Positions 35,701 through 43,442 of a DNA stretch of 64,000 bases are shown here, in pieces. Each line of letters begins with the position of its first letter. Position 1 is the first letter of the stretch. This DNA is from Cloacimonetes bacterium UBA5835 (GTDB lineage: Bacteria; Cloacimonadota; Cloacimonadia; Cloacimonadales; Cloacimonadaceae). The stretch lies in NCBI GenBank assembly GCA_002432865.1, contig DJGX01000009.1, positions 186,001 to 250,000 on the forward strand, read 5' to 3'. The notes below the pieces were generated by a model. It had not been told where the DNA came from, did not search any database, and saw only the letters and a program-made list of their open reading frames with translations. Position numbers and translations under genes: made by a program.

Positions 35701-36468
35701 ACAAAAGAAGCAATCTGTAAAGCAGACCCTAAATCCATAGAAATCATAAAACCTGTTTTGCGGGGAAGAGATATTCATAAATATTATTATGAATGGGCTG
35801 GCCTTTGGCTGATAATTATTCCCAGCGGATGGACAAATAAAAATAAACCAGATAACATAGATGCAGAACAATTTATTAAATTGTGTTATCCAGCAGTGTA
35901 TAATTATTTAAAAACTAAAGGAGATGCAATAGAAAATAATATAGTCAAAGTAAAAGGAAAGGGATTATATTATAGAGATGATCAAGGTGATTATTGGTGG
36001 GAACTAAGAAAATGTTCTTATTATAATGAATTTAACAAACCCAAAATAATATATCCAAATATGACTAAATACCTACCTTTTGTTTACGACAAAAAGCATT
36101 TCTATCCAAATCCAAAGTGCTATATTCTAACTGGAGAAGAAACTTTACTATATACATTAACATCCTTGTTTAATTCAAAACTAATCTCTTACTATATTAA
36201 AGTTACTTTCCCAGAATTACAAGGTGGTACAAGAGAACTCCATAAAAACAAATTTGAATATATACCTATACCAGATAGCTTATTATTAAACAAGGATATT
36301 GTTAGATTAAGTTTTGAGTTAGACAATAGAATTAAATCTCATCAGAGTTGTTTTGAAAATGAGGATTGGTATATAAGTATGACGAGTATGATTGACACGC
36401 TTGTTTATAAACTTTATGGTCTAAATGAAGCAGACATCAAGTTAATAACCAATACATCGGAGAAATAA
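32713..36468 (+). CDS. Large Eco57I-like N6-adenine DNA methyltransferase
   Basis: 1251 aa. SAM motif I is VIDPACGSGAF (Asp562 onward) and the catalytic motif IV is IANPPFV (NPPF at 807-810), which defines N6-adenine methylation. The first ~200 residues are a separate conserved-looking domain with a VLEKVTMIKDI...HRAHIDILADLSL patch. After the catalytic core comes a TaqI-C/type IIG-like target recognition region (about 970-1220). No clear PD-(D/E)xK motif is seen, so cleavage may depend on the upstream PLD-SNF2 protein. AAAGGAAT precedes the ATG. It is similar in layout to PglX/COG1002-type enzymes. Confidence 0.85.
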   Translation: MDKEKIIDALSLFRIKDTYSAALNFWNTLGYFSDRQPELNSFSFDDFAAFSGDKIDPTKARKDDWDKFYLLFQITDEEMKNHFNQDSQITIPGINKQNFQAANLKSYLFASLKLKGDKYTRTQLANIARQINKQYAIPLIILFHYNNFVTIAVVNRRQNLKDTVRDVLEKVTMIKDIKTTDTHRAHIDILADLSLEKLSEKGNIYNFETLHNAWSATLDINELNKRFYKELSNWYFWAIKKVVFPAGDEENEEVRNSIGLIRLLTRLIFVWFMKEKGLIPEELFDSQKLRNIIKFEDFNDSAYYKAILQNLFFATLNTEMNKDKVNSRRFRREIISNMNPDFNVHTLFRYESLFHHPEQVIDEYFANIPFLNGGLFECLDTEITNNNQKSYIRIDGFSDRPDNILKVPDELFLSGNEQNIDLNEIYGTQNKSYQVRGLFSILNSYKFTVAENTPIEEEVALDPELLGRVFENLLASYNPETKTTARHETGSFYTPREIVDYMVDESLIAYLINELPHSTKEEKEDSELKLRLLLYYTDEDHLFDPEEVNKLINAIDNLKVIDPACGSGAFLMGLLLKIVYILHKLDPHNTKWKQQQIDNIKKIITNIRQTVDDPKVMENNIQKLKDSIQDIEQTFDEFDFDYSRKLFLIEHCIYGIDIQPIAIQIAKLRLFISLLVDQYPKKGKPNLGIRALPNLETNLVAANSLIPLKMENQMDIFNTIIDNYISEIKALHKEYFSTRNRKDKLELKAKEHKLRMEFSEELKKLAFPVQEAEDIANWDPYSVNSIAPFFNPTIMFGLTNFNIVIANPPFVRQEKITYKDLLAKSGYQIFNSTSDLYTYFYELAYKLLSENGIATFITSNKWLRSKYGTKLRQFLKQNTKLQIVIDFGGYQVFKSSTVDTNIILFIKDKPEPQHLFNFVNIPADLKPENLSQFLYNNMQTLQQKTLEVNCWTLADNSILNLKTKIEKAGKPLKDWDVNIYRGVLTGCDEAFIIDNPTKEAICKADPKSIEIIKPVLRGRDIHKYYYEWAGLWLIIIPSGWTNKNKPDNIDAEQFIKLCYPAVYNYLKTKGDAIENNIVKVKGKGLYYRDDQGDYWWELRKCSYYNEFNKPKIIYPNMTKYLPFVYDKKHFYPNPKCYILTGEETLLYTLTSLFNSKLISYYIKVTFPELQGGTRELHKNKFEYIPIPDSLLLNKDIVRLSFELDNRIKSHQSCFENEDWYISMTSMIDTLVYKLYGLNEADIKLITNTSEK

Positions 36469-36555
36469 TGTTCAGTTTTCTTTACTATAATGAGTTAATC
36501 TGGTATATATTATTTAATGAACTGAAAATAACATATTTTAATATAGGAGGTTAAG

Positions 36556-37393
36556 ATGTCATTTTCAGAAAGATATGGCTATGAGCCCAAAAAGCCATTA
36601 CAATTTGAAAGTATGGATGATGATTTAAAGATGACTATCCATAATGTTCTTGTAGAATTTGAGAAATCAATTGAAGATGAAGATGATATAGATTCATTAT
36701 ATTGTAAAATCTGGTGTGGTTTTTATGTGCAAGATGTAAATGTTTATTATAATTCTAATTATGATCAAATCAGGAAGCTATGTTATGAGAAATATAATAC
36801 TTTACCTTGGTATAGAGTTTATGATTTTCTTGAGTTCTATCTTAATAATGTTGAACTATCAGAATTAACTTCAATGTTTGGTAATAATAAAACTGAACTT
36901 ATCAAGGTATTAAATACTGTTTTTGAAATATACAATTCTGCATATCGTTTTATTGATAACAAGATAATTCCGATTACGAATCAGCAAGAAATAGATGCAA
37001 TAGAGGAAGCAGCAAACACAGGTAAAAAAGCAATAGATTATCATTTAAAAAGGGCTATTGAAATATTTGCCAATAAGGAACATAGAGATTATGTGAATAC
37101 TGTAAAAGAAGCTATCTCTGCAGTTGAAGCAACAGCTAGATTAATCAATAATTCCAAAGAAACGACGACATTAGGTAAAGCTTTGGACAAATTAAAAAAA
37201 AAAGGAAAACATTGATTCTGGTTTATGTACTGCCTTTAAAATAATCTATGGATATACTTCGAATGATAAGACAGGAATAAGACATTGTAAACTTAATGGA
37301 GTAGATTGTATTCCAGATTTTACTGATGCTAAATATATGTTGGTGGCTTGTTCTGCTTTTATAAATTATTTACTCTCTAAGGCAAAGATATAA
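36556..37393 (+). pseudogene. AbiJ-NTD4/HEPN-like defence gene, frameshifted in an A10 tract
   Basis: The zero frame runs 219 codons and stops at 37213-37215. It starts MSFSERYGYEPKK after a strong SD (AGGAGG), the opening typical of AbiJ_NTD4-type abortive infection proteins. Just before the stop is a run of ten A (37194-37203). In the +1 frame the reading continues to a stop at 37391-37393 with IIYGYTSNDKTGIRH and YMLVACSAFINYLL, the C-terminal signature of the same family. Losing one A (or gaining two) restores a protein of about 279 aa. It could be a decayed gene, a phase-variable gene, one expressed by transcriptional slippage, or a sequencing error. Confidence 0.75.
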
Positions 37394-38330
37394 TCTGATA
37401 GATTGTTGCATCTGAAAACTGCTTGTTTTGACTTTCAATTTTGATATGTATTGATCTAATGTAACTTTTCCTAAAATTTACAGTAAGGCATACTCGTATT
37501 AACTGGTTTATCTATTTCAAAATTGAGAGTTAAAACAAGAATGTCACAATAAACATCAGAATGATAACCTACCCAAAAATAAACCGTAATGAATGAAAGA
37601 TAAAACTATGAAGTAATAAATTTGGCAGACAAGGTAATTGATATTGTATATGGGAACCTTATGTTTTTTAAAGAATGGACTGTTTTTTCGCTGGGTTCAA
37701 AATCCGTCGTTATTATCTATCATACTTAAAGGGGAAAAAAATTGTTACACTGTAATTGTTATTTTGCGTATCTGGAAATTTGATAAAATGACTTCAGGAT
37801 GGATTATTCAGCTTCTTTATATGTAACTATCTTTTTTCGTCAGAAACCCACAGATGTTTTTTATATTTAGAATTGGACAACTCTTTATTGCAGTTATATT
37901 TATCGGTTAATCTCCCCTAATATTTTTTACACTTTCTCCTATCTTTTTTCGTTTAGACATTTTCCTTTCTCTCAATTTATAAGCTATTGCTACCCTCTCA
38001 ACCTTCTCAACTTGAATATAACGACATAGACAGTTAGATCTATAATATGCAGATAAATAGCCATCAATTATGTCTGTTACCACCCATAATAGATAAGTGA
38101 TTGCAACTTAGTTGATTACCTAACAACTCTCTCACACTTTCGTAACACTTCTCTAATCGCGTTACAGAAATATGGTGGAAGTGTTACTGTACTGTTTATA
38201 TTGAACAAGGTAGAAGAGTGGTTTGAAAGACGAAAATACAGGCAGAAACAAGAAATTGCTTGACGAATGCGGGCTGAAAAAAAGAGGATAATTAGCATCG
38301 ATAAATGGCAAAGTAGGAGTAAAACCTAAG
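37394..38330. other. Gene-free 0.9 kb stretch after the island
   Basis: 937 bases without a supportable gene. It contains the MITE-like inverted repeat (37422-37539) and a smaller perfect dyad GTAACACTTC (38142-38151) / GAAGTGTTAC (38178-38187). Short open stretches exist, for example 37638-37826, but have no SD or recognisable motif. I read it as an eroded or insertion-prone junction between the accessory island and the nadE operon. Confidence 0.55.
37422..37539. repeat. MITE-like 118-bp element with terminal inverted repeats
   Basis: The left end (37422-37443) begins CTTGTTTTGACTTTCAATTT. The right end (37518-37539) is its inverse, matching at 20 of 22 positions; extending inward to 26 bases gives 23 matches. 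The core is 66-74 AT-rich bases without an ORF. No clear target-site duplication flanks it. It could be a miniature inverted-repeat element, the relic of one, or a long cruciform-forming site. Confidence 0.6.
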
Positions 38331-39074
38331 ATGAACTATAGAAAGGAAATTGAACGAATAGTTGCGTTTATTCAAAATTATTGCGCAAATACCAAATTTA
38401 CCAATCTGCTGATTGGTTTATCGGGTGGGATTGATTCCGCTTTAGTTGCCGCGTTGGCAGTTCAGGCAATAGGCAAAAAATGTGTAATTGCCTATAATTT
38501 ACCTCATCGAAATAGCCATCCGGAAAGTGCTGCAGATGCTTTATTAATGGCAAATCACCTTGATATCCCCCTGCAAACGATAAAGATAGATGATTTGGTA
38601 GAAAAATATTTTGAGCATTATGCTCCCGATGCCAGCTCTTTACGAAAAGGTAATTGGATGGCAAGAATCCGAATGAACATTCTTTATGATCAAGCAGCAA
38701 AACATAATGCCTTAGTGATTGGCACAAGTAATCGCAGTGAATATTTGGTGGGTTATTTTACGCAATTTGGCGATTCTGCTTGTGCGTTTGAGCCTATCGC
38801 TCATTTATACAAAACAGAGGTGTGGGAAATTGCCCGGGAAATTGGTCTGCCAGATAAGATCATTCAAAAAACACCCACAGCAGATTTATGGGCAGGGCAA
38901 AGTGATGAAACAGAAATGGGAATAACATATCCTGTTTTGGATAGCATCTTAAAATATCTTACTGAGGGTTTGCCAAAGCCGGATGCAGAAGAAAAGACGA
39001 TAGCAAAAGTGAAACAGATGATAGAGAAATCCAATTTTAAAAGGCAAATGCCACCTTGTTTGGAGCGGATATAA
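38331..39074 (+). CDS. nadE: NAD+ synthetase
   Basis: 247 aa. The adenylating PP-loop is LIGLSGGIDSALVA (SGGIDS, residues 31-36). Later motifs GTSNRSEYLVGYFTQFGDSA and ADLWAGQSDETEMG are diagnostic of NadE. The short length with no glutaminase domain indicates the ammonia-dependent form, converting deamido-NAD to NAD in the cytoplasm. The stop TAA is followed at once by the ATG of the next gene, so it heads an operon with the TPR protein, ribD, the cupin and the M42 peptidase. Confidence 0.95.
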   Translation: MNYRKEIERIVAFIQNYCANTKFTNLLIGLSGGIDSALVAALAVQAIGKKCVIAYNLPHRNSHPESAADALLMANHLDIPLQTIKIDDLVEKYFEHYAPDASSLRKGNWMARIRMNILYDQAAKHNALVIGTSNRSEYLVGYFTQFGDSACAFEPIAHLYKTEVWEIAREIGLPDKIIQKTPTADLWAGQSDETEMGITYPVLDSILKYLTEGLPKPDAEEKTIAKVKQMIEKSNFKRQMPPCLERI

Positions 39075-40253
39075 ATGTTGAAATTGTTTAAGAGCAACCG
39101 CTGTCAATCCTGTTACAATGAACGAGCTATGCGACAATGTCCGCGTAAGAAAAAAAATATTTGCTGGCAATGTTGTAATGAAACAAGATGTGATACCCAC
39201 TGTCCAGATAGTTGTCCCTATTCTCCTAAAAGAGATGCCAGTAATCCTTTTCCTGCATTCAAAGCTGATTCAAGAGCTGAAGCAGAAAATGTGATAAAAC
39301 TACATATTGATCTTTGGATTGGTAGAGAAAATCCTATGCTGCAAAATATAACCCCAGAAAAGATGGCTGTTGAATCGCCGCAGGAAATGTTAAGTTGGCT
39401 AAGCGGTTTTCAGTATCCTCAATATTTTCCAATGGATTATCTGTTGCAAAAATTGAATTTGCCCTTCTCCCCCACTTCCTCAAAAGAAGATCCAGAGACA
39501 ATAGCCGGGAAATGGATGAATTCTCTAATCCAACTTAAATGGGATAACTTACGCCAATATACAATAAATGAAAGTTCCCTATATGATTTAGCAGAAAGAT
39601 ACACAGAAATTATAAAGTCTATTCCGCAGTTTAGTAAAATATCTACATACAGTATGTTATATAGTGGACTAGGCGAAGATGGAATTAGCGCTATTGTTTA
39701 TATGGAACTTAATCATAAACAGGATTGGACTTTGGTGCTTAGCAACATTAAAGGTGATTGGAAAATACGACAAAACATAGCCGGTAATCCCGAAGCGTAT
39801 TTTAAACAAAATAAATTATACTCCAATATAGCTGAAGCAATTGGAAAAGCAGATGATGCAACTGCATGGGATTTGATAGAATCCAATTTAAAGATATATC
39901 CGGATTGCGCAGATCTATATTATTACAGAGCATTATATTGGCAGATGGTAAAACAACTTGATCAGGCAACTGTAGATTTTTTTAATTCCATTGCTTTGGA
40001 TAATGATTGGCAGGAACCTTACTTGCACTTAAGTTCACATTATTTAGCAAAAGGGGATTATGAGCAGGCAAAAGTATGGCTGCTAGAGCTACAAAAAATG
40101 CTTCCAGACGATCCCAATGTGCTAAATAACTTGGCTGCTGCTTATGCAGGTAATGGAGAATTCAAATATGCCAAGCAATTATGGCAAGAAATTCTTAAAA
40201 AGAACCCTGCCTTTGAACTTGCCCGTAAGAATCTGGAACACTTAAGTGACTGA
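39075..40253 (+). CDS. Zinc-finger/TPR-repeat protein of unknown function
   Basis: 392 aa. The N-terminus holds about ten Cys in pairs (CQSC, CWQCC, CDTHC, CPYSP) within the first 50 residues, which looks like a double zinc-binding module. The middle is unassigned. The C-terminal ~120 residues form tetratricopeptide repeats (DLYYYRALYWQMVKQLDQA, EPYLHLSSHYLAKGDYEQA, NVLNNLAAAYAGNGEFKYA), a protein-interaction scaffold. It is soluble with no signal peptide. It starts directly after the nadE stop and overlaps ribD by 8 bases. Confidence 0.75.
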   Translation: MLKLFKSNRCQSCYNERAMRQCPRKKKNICWQCCNETRCDTHCPDSCPYSPKRDASNPFPAFKADSRAEAENVIKLHIDLWIGRENPMLQNITPEKMAVESPQEMLSWLSGFQYPQYFPMDYLLQKLNLPFSPTSSKEDPETIAGKWMNSLIQLKWDNLRQYTINESSLYDLAERYTEIIKSIPQFSKISTYSMLYSGLGEDGISAIVYMELNHKQDWTLVLSNIKGDWKIRQNIAGNPEAYFKQNKLYSNIAEAIGKADDATAWDLIESNLKIYPDCADLYYYRALYWQMVKQLDQATVDFFNSIALDNDWQEPYLHLSSHYLAKGDYEQAKVWLLELQKMLPDDPNVLNNLAAAYAGNGEFKYAKQLWQEILKKNPAFELARKNLEHLSD

Positions 40254-41352
40254 TTTTGAAATAAATAAGTACTTTAATTTAGCAATTCAAGCGGCTGAAA
40301 AAGCACGGGGTAAATGCTCTCCCAATCCCTTTGTAGGTTCTGTAATTGTAAAAAATAACAAGGTGATAGCAATTGGTTGGACTTTACAATATGGCGGTGA
40401 TCATTCTGAAATTCAAGCAATTAAACATGCTGGCAAAGAAGCAGAAGGTGCAACTATTTTTGTAACTTTAGAACCTTGCTCTCATTATGGGAAAACTCCT
40501 CCTTGTGCAAAAGCAATAATTGAGGCAGGCATTCAAGAAGTTTATATAGGAATTCCTGATCCCAATCCCATAGTTTCTGGAAATGGAATAGCAATGCTAA
40601 AAAATGCAGGGATCAAGGTTCACTGCGGATTTCACGAAGATAAAATAAAAAAGCAGCTGGAATATTACCTATGTCATATTGAAAAAGGGAGACCCTTTGT
40701 AACTTTAAAAACGGCTCTTTCGTTGGATGGAAAATATGCTGCCGGGGATGGCTCTTCAAAATGGATAACTGGTGAAAAAGCCAGAAAATATGTTCATAAA
40801 TTGCGTAGTGAAAATGATGTTATATTAACAGGAATAAAAACTATTCTTGCTGATGATCCTCTGCTGAATGCTCGCCTACCTGGGAACCCAAAACAACCAC
40901 TAAGAGTTGTTTTAGATCCTTACCTAAAAATTCCTGTTTCCTCCAGATTTATTAACTCTCTATCCGAATTTCCCGGTTTAATTATCTGCTCAAATTCAAT
41001 GCTAAAAACTGACAAGGCAAAAGTACTAAGACAAACAGGGGCAGTAATTCATGGTTTGGATTGTGAGAATGGTCATTTTAATTTATCAGAAGTGTTAAAT
41101 ATGCTGCATAATATGAATTTTTACAGCATTTTATTGGAAACGGGTAGTGGTTTGGCTGAAGCTTTTTTAGAAGATAATTTGATCGATAAATTCATCTTTA
41201 TCTATGGAGCCAAAATTTTGGGAGGGACAAAAAGTCCATTCCCGAATTTGGGGCTAAGTAATATTAATCAGGCAATTTTACTAAGCGATATCAGCTATCG
41301 TAAAATAGAGCAAGATCTTATGGTAATTGCTTACCCAAAAGTAATTACTTAA
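40246..41352 (+). CDS. ribD: Bifunctional riboflavin deaminase-reductase
   Basis: 368 aa with two domains. The N-terminal deaminase has the zinc site HSEIQAI (His53, Glu55) with TLEPCSHYGKTPPC (Cys78, Cys87). The C-terminal reductase starts near PFVTLKTALSLDGKYA with SKWITGEKAR and ILADDPLLNARL. It catalyses the second and third steps of riboflavin synthesis from the GTP-derived pyrimidine. The start is GTG, inside the 3' end of the TPR gene (8-base overlap); no other start fits. ribE, ribBA and ribH are not in the window. Confidence 0.95.
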   Translation: MTDFEINKYFNLAIQAAEKARGKCSPNPFVGSVIVKNNKVIAIGWTLQYGGDHSEIQAIKHAGKEAEGATIFVTLEPCSHYGKTPPCAKAIIEAGIQEVYIGIPDPNPIVSGNGIAMLKNAGIKVHCGFHEDKIKKQLEYYLCHIEKGRPFVTLKTALSLDGKYAAGDGSSKWITGEKARKYVHKLRSENDVILTGIKTILADDPLLNARLPGNPKQPLRVVLDPYLKIPVSSRFINSLSEFPGLIICSNSMLKTDKAKVLRQTGAVIHGLDCENGHFNLSEVLNMLHNMNFYSILLETGSGLAEAFLEDNLIDKFIFIYGAKILGGTKSPFPNLGLSNINQAILLSDISYRKIEQDLMVIAYPKVIT

Positions 41353-41419
41353 GTATTTGGTTTTTTGGCTTTTCGCTTTAGTTTATCTATAAAACACACA
41401 AATCCTTAAGGAGGAAAAA

Positions 41420-41815
41420 ATGAAAGTTATTCATTACGATGAGGCGGAACTGGAACCCGTAGATGCAGAGGGAGCTAAAGGCGCACAAATCCGTTGGCTT
41501 ATTGCTCAAAAAGATGGTGCTCCTACTTTTGCAATGCGTATGTTTGAAATTGAACCCGGAGGACATACCCCCTTTCATCAACACGAATGGGAACATGAGG
41601 TTTATTGCCTTTCCGGAAATGGTGCAATAGTTACAGAAAGGGGAGAAATGGCATTCAGCACAGATGACGCTATTTTCGTAGAGCCCAATTTAACACATAC
41701 TTTTAAAAATGTAGGAAAAGAAACCCTAAAGTTTCTCTGTTTAATCCCGCACGAAAAACCGGTAATAAAAAAAGCCCTCAATCCCTTTGCGGATGAGGAA
41801 GCTAATAACTGCTAA
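41420..41815 (+). CDS. Cupin-domain protein
   Basis: 131 aa single cupin barrel. Motif 1 is GGHTPFHQHEWEHEVYCLSG, with His, His, Glu and His in the standard metal-binding arrangement. Motif 2 is near FVEPNLTHTFKN. A strong SD (AAGGAGG) precedes the ATG. Such small cupins bind a metal and range from isomerases to ligand sensors, so the reaction cannot be inferred. It lies between ribD and the M42 peptidase gene in one direction. Confidence 0.88.
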   Translation: MKVIHYDEAELEPVDAEGAKGAQIRWLIAQKDGAPTFAMRMFEIEPGGHTPFHQHEWEHEVYCLSGNGAIVTERGEMAFSTDDAIFVEPNLTHTFKNVGKETLKFLCLIPHEKPVIKKALNPFADEEANNC

Positions 41816-41824
41816 GGTACATAA

Positions 41825-42883
41825 ATGAACAGCGAAAATAAAAAATACCTGTTTGATCTGTTGCAAACCCACAGTCCTTCTGGTTTTGAAACACCTGCTC
41901 AAGTTCTAACCAATGCTTATCTTTCAAATTACTGTGAAGATATAACTATCGATATCAATGGTAATCTGATTGCTCATAAAAAAGGCAGTGGTAAACATAA
42001 AATAATGATTATAGGTCACGCTGATGAAATCGGATTTATGGTAAATTACATTGATGAAAGCGGCTTTATTTATGTTAAAGCATTAGGCGGTTTCGATGTA
42101 AATATGCTTCCTGGTTTAAGAGTAGATATTCATCATAACGATAACATAGTACATGGTATTATTGGAAAAAAGCCAATTCATTTATTACGCAATAGTGATG
42201 AACCTTCAAAATTGAAATTAGAAGACCTCTGGATAGATATCGGTGCTAGAAACAAAGAAGATGCCCAAAACCTTGTTTCTATTGGAGATACTATAACTTT
42301 CAGCTCACAAATCGAGGAACTGAATGAAGAACTGATTGTAAGTAAAGCCACCGATAACAAAGTAGGTGTTTATATAGCTTCTGCAGTTATGAAAGAACTT
42401 TGGGAAAAAGATATAAAAGCAGATTATTATGCTGTTTCCTCTGTTGGGGAAGAAACAACTATGCGAGGTGCTATAACAAGTGCTTATCGGATTGATCCTG
42501 ATATTGCTGTTGCTGTAGATGTAACCTTCACTTCTGATATTCCTGGAGTGGATAAACACATTTACGGTGATGTTTCTTTGGGTAAAGGACCCGTACTCTG
42601 TTTGGGTTCTGCTTTGCATCCTGCGATAAACAAAAAACTGACAGAATTAGCAAAAGAACATAATATTCCACTTCAGATAGAAATTTCCCCTTCCCGAACT
42701 GGAACAGATGCTGATGCTGTTTTTGCCTCCAGACAAGGAACCGCAACAGCCATACTTAGTATTCCGAATCGGTATATGCATACTCCTAATGAGATTATCT
42801 CTCTTGCTGATTTGGATAATGCTGTGCAGTTATTGGTTGAATTCGTATTGAGTATAGATGATACTTTTGAGCTTAAACGATGA
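41825..42883 (+). CDS. M42-family metal aminopeptidase
   Basis: 352 aa. The first metal His is in IIGHADEIGFMV, the bridging Asp in ATDNKVGVY, the catalytic Glu pair in VSSVGEETTMRGA, another Asp in AVDVTF, and the last His in NRYMHTPNE; SPSRTGTDADA is also typical. M42 enzymes (annotated as aminopeptidases, FrvX or cellulases) form large cytoplasmic oligomers that trim peptides. This suits an amino-acid fermenter. It is last in the nadE operon and is followed by a long hairpin at 42916-42976. Confidence 0.93.
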   Translation: MNSENKKYLFDLLQTHSPSGFETPAQVLTNAYLSNYCEDITIDINGNLIAHKKGSGKHKIMIIGHADEIGFMVNYIDESGFIYVKALGGFDVNMLPGLRVDIHHNDNIVHGIIGKKPIHLLRNSDEPSKLKLEDLWIDIGARNKEDAQNLVSIGDTITFSSQIEELNEELIVSKATDNKVGVYIASAVMKELWEKDIKADYYAVSSVGEETTMRGAITSAYRIDPDIAVAVDVTFTSDIPGVDKHIYGDVSLGKGPVLCLGSALHPAINKKLTELAKEHNIPLQIEISPSRTGTDADAVFASRQGTATAILSIPNRYMHTPNEIISLADLDNAVQLLVEFVLSIDDTFELKR

Positions 42884-43202
42884 ACTGAATGAATGATGTT
42901 CTCATTAAAAGCAAGGAGTCCTCGCTGCCATTCGAAACTAGTATTTTCCCGATAATTTGTTTGGCAGTGAGGGCTCATTACAATTGTAAGTTGTTACCAT
43001 ATATGTTCTTATTCCGGCTATAAATTGTTATAGGCCAATTAGCTAATATCATCCTTAGCACTTTGAGCTTATAAAATAATAAAAAGGGAAAATGTCATAG
43101 ATACAAGAGATTTCTGACTCCCGGAAAAAAGCATTGACTGAAAAGTCACCTTTTTCAGATATGGTTTTAAAAATTAGTATATTAACCCATAAGGAGAATA
43201 TA
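42884..43202. other. Gap between M42 peptidase and zinc ribbon genes
   Basis: 319 bases. Besides the 42916-42976 hairpin I see only a small dyad TGACT-GAAA-AGTCA near 43136-43149 and AT-rich sequence likely to hold the promoter of the zinc ribbon gene. No tRNA or further ORF. Confidence 0.5.
42916..42976. terminator. 15-bp hairpin after the M42 peptidase gene
   Basis: GAGTCCTCGCTGCCA (42916-42930) pairs with TGGCAGTGAGGGCTC (42962-42976), 15 pairs including two G-U, with a 31-base loop. No T-run follows, so termination may be weak; it also fits a repetitive-element hairpin. Confidence 0.5.
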
Positions 43203-43379
43203 ATGGCGAAAAATAATCGTGGCAAAGGAATAAAAAAACTTCCTAATTCTGGAAGAGGTGAATGCCCTGTATGTCATCGAACCGGTATAAAACTACTTAA
43301 TGAAGTTAAAGTTGGTGAGAAGACATATAAGGTTTGCAAAACCTGTAAAAGTGTGGCTGCTAAAAAATTAAGCGCGTAA
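43203..43379 (+). CDS. Small zinc ribbon protein
   Basis: 58 aa from the ATG at 43203, preceded by AAGGAG; a longer in-frame reading from 43134 lacks an SD. Very basic, with two CxxC knuckles, GECPVCHRTG and YKVCKTCKS, about 20 residues apart: a compact zinc ribbon. The basic N-terminus (MAKNNRGKGIKK) suggests RNA or ribosome binding, but that is inference; I do not recognise a named family. An intrinsic terminator follows at 43390-43435, so it is probably monocistronic. Confidence 0.75.
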   Translation: MAKNNRGKGIKKLPNSGRGECPVCHRTGIKLLNEVKVGEKTYKVCKTCKSVAAKKLSA

Positions 43380-43389
43380 TCTCTTGTTT

Positions 43390-43435
43390 TCGCTTTCGTT
43401 TTGAATTTGTAAAATTAGAACGAAAGCGATTTTTT
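43390..43435 (+). terminator. Intrinsic terminator after zinc ribbon gene
   Basis: TCGCTTTCGTT (43390-43400) pairs perfectly with AACGAAAGCGA (43419-43429), 11 pairs, followed by six T (43430-43435). It ends only 7 bases before the rsmA ATG. Confidence 0.9.
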
Positions 43436-43442
43436 CTCTTTA

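Noticed and set aside
29370..36468. DISARM or BREX system
   Set aside because: No DrmA/DrmB, PglZ, BrxL or BrxC-like gene is present; only a PLD domain, an SNF2 motor and a PglX-like methyltransferase are shared in type.
37638..37826. 62-aa ORF in the gap after the island
   Set aside because: No SD, no motif, biased composition; the neighbouring frames are equally open. Not supportable as a gene.
38200..38330. Decayed gene fragment before nadE
   Set aside because: One frame reads KVEEWFERRKYRQKQEIA before a stop, which looks coding-like, but it is too short to assign and has no start or context.
40180..40250. FMN riboswitch controlling ribD
   Set aside because: ribD starts inside the preceding gene with an 8-base overlap, leaving no leader for a riboswitch.
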